A stretch of 7,566 bases of DNA from Coriobacteriaceae bacterium. GTDB taxonomy: Bacteria; Actinomycetota; Coriobacteriia; Coriobacteriales; Eggerthellaceae. This document shows, in pieces, positions 5,683 to 7,566 of this stretch. The stretch covers positions 1 to 7,566 of the forward strand of contig SFII01000068.1 of the NCBI GenBank assembly GCA_004555335.1. Reading direction: 5' to 3'. The notes beneath the pieces are model-generated. The model saw only the letters and a list, made by a program, of their open reading frames with translations. It made no database searches and was not told where the DNA came from. Made by a program: the position numbers and the translations under genes. The first letter of the stretch is position 1, and each line of letters starts with the position of its first letter.

Positions 5683-7566
5683 TTATCCGCAGCGGTTTCC
5701 CCTGCTCCTGCGACGAAGGATAGCCATGAGGGCGCCGAGCAGAAGAAGCCCCGTCGCACTGAGCATGGCGCCTATTCGGAGGCCCGGGGTCCGGTAGGTC
5801 AATTCCACGTGATGGGTTCCCGCTTCGACCGTGCAGCCCAAGTACATGGTGTTCGTGCGGATGGGGTCTGCGGGTTTTCCATCGACGGAGATCGACCAGC
5901 CTTTAGAATAGGGGACGGCGGTGGTGAGCACCGAGCGCTTGTCTGCTCCGATATCGAATGAGATGCGGTTGCTCGCGGCAAGGCCGTCAGGGGGGTATCC
6001 AAGGTCAAGGGCAGATTCACCTGCAAAAGCAAGGGCGGCCACCTGTTCGGGGTAGTTTTCGAAGCCCTGGCATATCACGGAGAGGTCCATGAGGTAGGTG
6101 CCCTCCACAGGGAGTTTGATGCGGATTCGCGTGGCGATCTGTTCGGAGTAACCGCCGTTCACCAAGAACGAGGTACGTCCCGAGCTGCCGTGGTAGCCTT
6201 CGGTGGCGTAGCGCAGAGTGCGTTCCGTTTCCGATCCATCTTGCAGGGTGAAGGTGATGTCGAAGCCCAGTTTGCTGCGCGGGGTGCTGCAAACCAGGTT
6301 CCTGACCTCAAGGTAGGTTTCGGTTTCGGGGAGCCCTTCGAAGGTGAGGATGATGTATCCGGGCCCATCGGCGGTGAAGCTGCCATTGGGATTGGCGGTC
6401 ACGCCCTTCGAGGTTTCCACGGTGAAGGGAATGCTGCTGGATTCGTCTTCGATCTGCGCAAAATCGATTCCCTCTTCAGCCTGATCGGTGACGACCGACT
6501 GGAGCAATGCCTGCTGGCATTTCGCCAGACCTAAGGATGCGTAATCCGTGCGGCAGATCTGGGTGGAGCTGGTGTAGGCGAAGGGCAGCGGGTTTTCGTT
6601 TTCGTAGATCTTCCAGCTGCGGGATTGCTCTTCCGCCTCCTCTTCGGACAAGGCGAAGCCGTAGGGGACGGGTTCGCCTTCTACCGCAAGGTGGTAGTCC
6701 ACGCGGGCAATGGTTTCGAGTATGGTGCGCTCATCGAGGTTCCGGTAGCGGTTCGCCTCGTATTCCTGGGTGTTCACGCCCATTTCGGCCATGAACTGCG
6801 CGATGTGGGGGTTGGAAAGGCTCCAGTAATAGTCGGTCGAGGGGGCGTTGGCGGTGAGGCCGGCGTTGGGCCGGAGGATCCAATAGCTTCCGGAATAGCG
6901 CCAGAAATCATGGTCGCCATCGGCTTCGTCGGCGGTGATCTTCGCTTCGCTATCTTGCAGGTTGGAAGCGTAGTCCCAGGTTAAGAGCTTATCTGCATAG
7001 CCTCCCGCGAAGGGTGCGAGCAGGCAGAAGGCATTTGCCGCGATGGTTATGGCCAAAAGGCAGAGAAGCCCTGCATCCGCTTTCCACCCCAAGCGGCCCT
7101 CGCGCGATGCATTGGTGCGGGAAAGGGCGATGGCTCCTGCGGCGATGGCTCCCTGGAAGGCGCAGAGGAGGATTGCCTGCCCTGCTCCGTAGATGGAGCT
7201 TCCGCACCAGGCGCTCGCGGCCAGGTAGGCGAGCATGCAAAGTCCTGCAAGCAGGGCGTTTTTGCGGTCGAGGGAGCGCAGGCGATTCCAGTTCATGGCG
7301 AGGATGCAGCATACGAGCATGCTGTATCCCCAGATCCAGCGGTTGGAGACATAGGAGAAGCCGTTCATGGCAAGCCCTGCGGCGGGAATGAGCAGCATGG
7401 CGGAAAGCACTGCGAAGGCGATCTTGATCGGGCGGTTTCCCTTGCGGGAGAACAGCAGGAAGACCGAAAGCAGCGTGATGGCGCCGAAACCGCAGAAGCT
7501 CCAGTCTCCGGGGTTGGAAGCGGAAGCGAAGCCGAACAGGAGGGTCTTGTAGTAATCGGAGCCGTA
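5683..7566 (-). CDS. YfhO-family membrane glycosyltransferase (5' end outside window)
   Basis: The frame is open from the stop at 5683 to the right edge, giving 627 visible residues with the N-terminus missing. Numbering from the edge: hydrophobic segments near 28-42, 52-68, 76-92, 103-121, 129-147 and 163-185, with the family stretch NGFSYVSNRW at 68-77. A large extracellular domain of about 400 residues follows, including DFWRYSGSYWILRPNAGLT (220-238). Near its end is the YfhO-typical VPYSKGWSISVDGKPAD (551-567) and the GTHHVELTYRTPGLRIG stretch (583-599). A final membrane helix lies at about 600-618, with a basic tail. YfhO proteins are GT-C-type membrane proteins; Bacillus YfhO is linked to GlcNAc addition on lipoteichoic acid using the lipid sugar made by CsbB. 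The downstream CsbB-type and GtrA-type genes support the same role here, though the acceptor polymer is unknown. The GTG at 7410 is internal, not the start, because coherent family sequence continues upstream of it. Confidence 0.9.
   Translation of the reverse strand, partial: YGSDYYKTLLFGFASASNPGDWSFCGFGAITLLSVFLLFSRKGNRPIKIAFAVLSAMLLIPAAGLAMNGFSYVSNRWIWGYSMLVCCILAMNWNRLRSLDRKNALLAGLCMLAYLAASAWCGSSIYGAGQAILLCAFQGAIAAGAIALSRTNASREGRLGWKADAGLLCLLAITIAANAFCLLAPFAGGYADKLLTWDYASNLQDSEAKITADEADGDHDFWRYSGSYWILRPNAGLTANAPSTDYYWSLSNPHIAQFMAEMGVNTQEYEANRYRNLDERTILETIARVDYHLAVEGEPVPYGFALSEEEAEEQSRSWKIYENENPLPFAYTSSTQICRTDYASLGLAKCQQALLQSVVTDQAEEGIDFAQIEDESSSIPFTVETSKGVTANPNGSFTADGPGYIILTFEGLPETETYLEVRNLVCSTPRSKLGFDITFTLQDGSETERTLRYATEGYHGSSGRTSFLVNGGYSEQIATRIRIKLPVEGTYLMDLSVICQGFENYPEQVAALAFAGESALDLGYPPDGLAASNRISFDIGADKRSVLTTAVPYSKGWSISVDGKPADPIRTNTMYLGCTVEAGTHHVELTYRTPGLRIGAMLSATGLLLLGALMAILRRRSRGNRCG

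Noticed and set aside
4641..5723. Long + strand open frame of about 360 residues opposite the GT2 gene
   Set aside because: No recognisable motif. The - strand frame has full GT2 motifs over the same bases, so this is a shadow of a high-GC gene.
5661..5759. Longer start for the GT2 protein at 5759
   Set aside because: It would overlap the end of the yfhO-like gene by about 77 bases, and the extra residues resemble no GT2 N-terminus.

Overview
The window suggests a chromosome segment from a high-GC Gram-positive bacterium, most likely an actinobacterium of the class Coriobacteriia. That placement is an inference from the gene families (LytR-CpsA-Psr, DUF6541, YfhO) and base composition, not from a marker gene. 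The theme is cell-envelope polymer building: wall-polymer attachment, a large membrane protein of glycosyltransferase-like type, and a lipid-carrier-dependent glycosylation cassette.

Left part, + strand. At 65-1414 lies a LytR-CpsA-Psr (LCP) family protein with one membrane anchor, the expected catalytic motifs and an unusual tyrosine- and serine-rich acidic tail. A 325-base gap without a recognisable gene follows. A DUF6541-family multi-membrane protein then starts at 1740. Its reading frame breaks near 3365-3383: the membrane part stops at a TGA, and the family's C-terminal extracellular domain continues in the -1 frame to 3862. One extra C in the CCCC run at 3367-3370 would restore a protein of about 707 residues. 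So this is a broken gene, a switchable gene or a sequence error.

Centre, 3863-4234. This is the gap between convergent genes. It holds no recognisable gene but several hairpins, including two that look like rightward intrinsic terminators (3896-3967 and 4075-4106).

Right part, - strand, read right to left. A YfhO-family membrane protein (5' end beyond the window) is followed after 22 bases by a CsbB/GtrB-type GT2 glycosyltransferase, and after 1 base by a GtrA-family small membrane protein. Together they match the known three-component glycosylation scheme. The GT2 enzyme charges undecaprenyl phosphate with a sugar on the cytoplasmic side, GtrA helps move it across the membrane, and YfhO transfers the sugar to an extracellular acceptor such as a teichoic-acid-like polymer. 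The LCP protein next door is the type of enzyme that attaches such polymers to peptidoglycan, so the locus may both attach and decorate a wall glycopolymer. I see no mobile element, CRISPR array, tRNA or rRNA, and no sign of an entirely new system.
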